Shown here piece by piece: positions 13,333 through 13,691 of a stretch of 13,691 bases of DNA. The position numbers and the translations under genes were made by a program. The notes below the pieces were generated by a model that worked only from the letters and a program-made list of their open reading frames with translations, ran no database searches and was not told the origin of the DNA. The stretch comes from Thermoplasmata archaeon (GTDB taxonomy: Archaea > Thermoplasmatota > Thermoplasmata > Sysuiplasmatales > Sysuiplasmataceae), in assembly GCA_021811925.1 (NCBI GenBank), contig JAKAPY010000027.1:1-13691 (forward strand). The letters are read 5' to 3'. The stretch's first letter is position 1. Each line of letters starts with the position of its first letter.

Positions 13333-13691
13333 ATGGCAAATCTATTAAATCATAATGAAGTGGCCATAGGGAAGGTGTTTGAAAACCTCTCATTAAAAAA
13401 AAAGCACTACATCGTATTCTTTATTTTGATGGTTACAGTAGTAGTGGACTCTATGGAAGCTACCTACGTATCATTACTACTCCCTGCCTTTGAAAAATAC
13501 TTTTCCGTGAGTCATCTTTCGGCTGCAACAATTTTGTCAGTTCCATTTCTTGCGGCAATAATCGGTGCGGTTTTTTGGGGTAACGTCTCGGATCATTTCG
13601 GACGTAAAAAAACCTTAGTGGCGGCCTATTTATCATATGGATTTTTGAATTTCATGGCGGTATTCTCAACAAGCATCTCTGAATTGCTTAT
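13333..13691 (+). CDS. MFS transporter, N-terminal part (runs off the window)
   Basis: The first 119 residues of a major facilitator transporter. A short basic N-terminus (LSLKKKHY) precedes TM1 (IVFFILMVTVVVDSMEATYV), then TM2 (AATILSVPFLAAIIGAVFW), the family motif A loop GNVSDHFGRKKTL (Gly, Asp, Gly-Arg-Lys-Lys) and the start of TM3. Asp/Glu in TM1 (VVDSMEAT) may take part in proton or substrate coupling. The substrate cannot be told from this part. The gene is clearly richer in A+T than everything before 13190, so it belongs to a different compositional block, perhaps ordinary chromosome after an accessory region or a transferred gene. It is led by a TATA box and the phased repeat array. 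Confidence 0.88.
   Translation, partial: MANLLNHNEVAIGKVFENLSLKKKHYIVFFILMVTVVVDSMEATYVSLLLPAFEKYFSVSHLSAATILSVPFLAAIIGAVFWGNVSDHFGRKKTLVAAYLSYGFLNFMAVFSTSISELL

Overview
The window looks like a chromosomal segment of an archaeon, probably a Thermoplasmata-type acidophile or relative. This is inferred from archaeal TATA boxes about 25-30 nt ahead of start codons (leaderless genes, clearest at 13333), Shine-Dalgarno sites inside tightly coupled operons, and the gene families present. No rRNA, tRNA or CRISPR array was seen, so the taxon stays an inference.

Left part (1-4681, + strand): the end of a group-4 hydrogenase / complex-I-like operon. It runs from the C-terminus of an antiporter-type subunit (HyfF/HyfB-like) to a HyfG/NuoD-like large subunit, a fused HyfH-HyfI-like iron-sulfur/small subunit, and a 623-aa HyfB/NuoL-like proton channel subunit. 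Two small unknown helical proteins follow. The large subunit has lost all four NiFe-binding cysteines while the small subunit keeps the proximal 4Fe-4S cysteines. The complex therefore resembles the 'energy-converting hydrogenase-related' (Ehr) group, which cannot be a classical hydrogenase.

Middle (4717-8372, - strand): a HAD-family soluble P-type-ATPase-like phosphatase, then two overlapping, diverged MutS-like ATPases of almost equal length (511 and 510 aa). Both lack the MutS mismatch-recognition domain, and they probably form a heterodimer.

Right part (about 8390-13190): a loosely packed accessory region, mostly on the - strand, made of small or broken genes. In order they are a possible frameshifted leaderless gene, two hairpins that may be an insertion-sequence end, an internal acyltransferase-3 fragment joined to a coiled-coil fragment, a retropepsin-like aspartic protease, a DUF5678-like protein, and the C-terminal part of a tyrosine recombinase. 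These are followed by a 58-aa disordered protein, a 41-aa cysteine-rich zinc-ribbon protein, a DnaQ-type exonuclease and several hypotheticals. This is typical of a decayed integrated element.

Far right (13190-13691): composition turns AT-rich. Four phased dyad-like repeats, spaced 20, 20 and 19 bp, sit directly upstream of a TATA box and a leaderless MFS transporter gene that runs off the end. This looks like a multi-site operator, or alternatively a transposon end.
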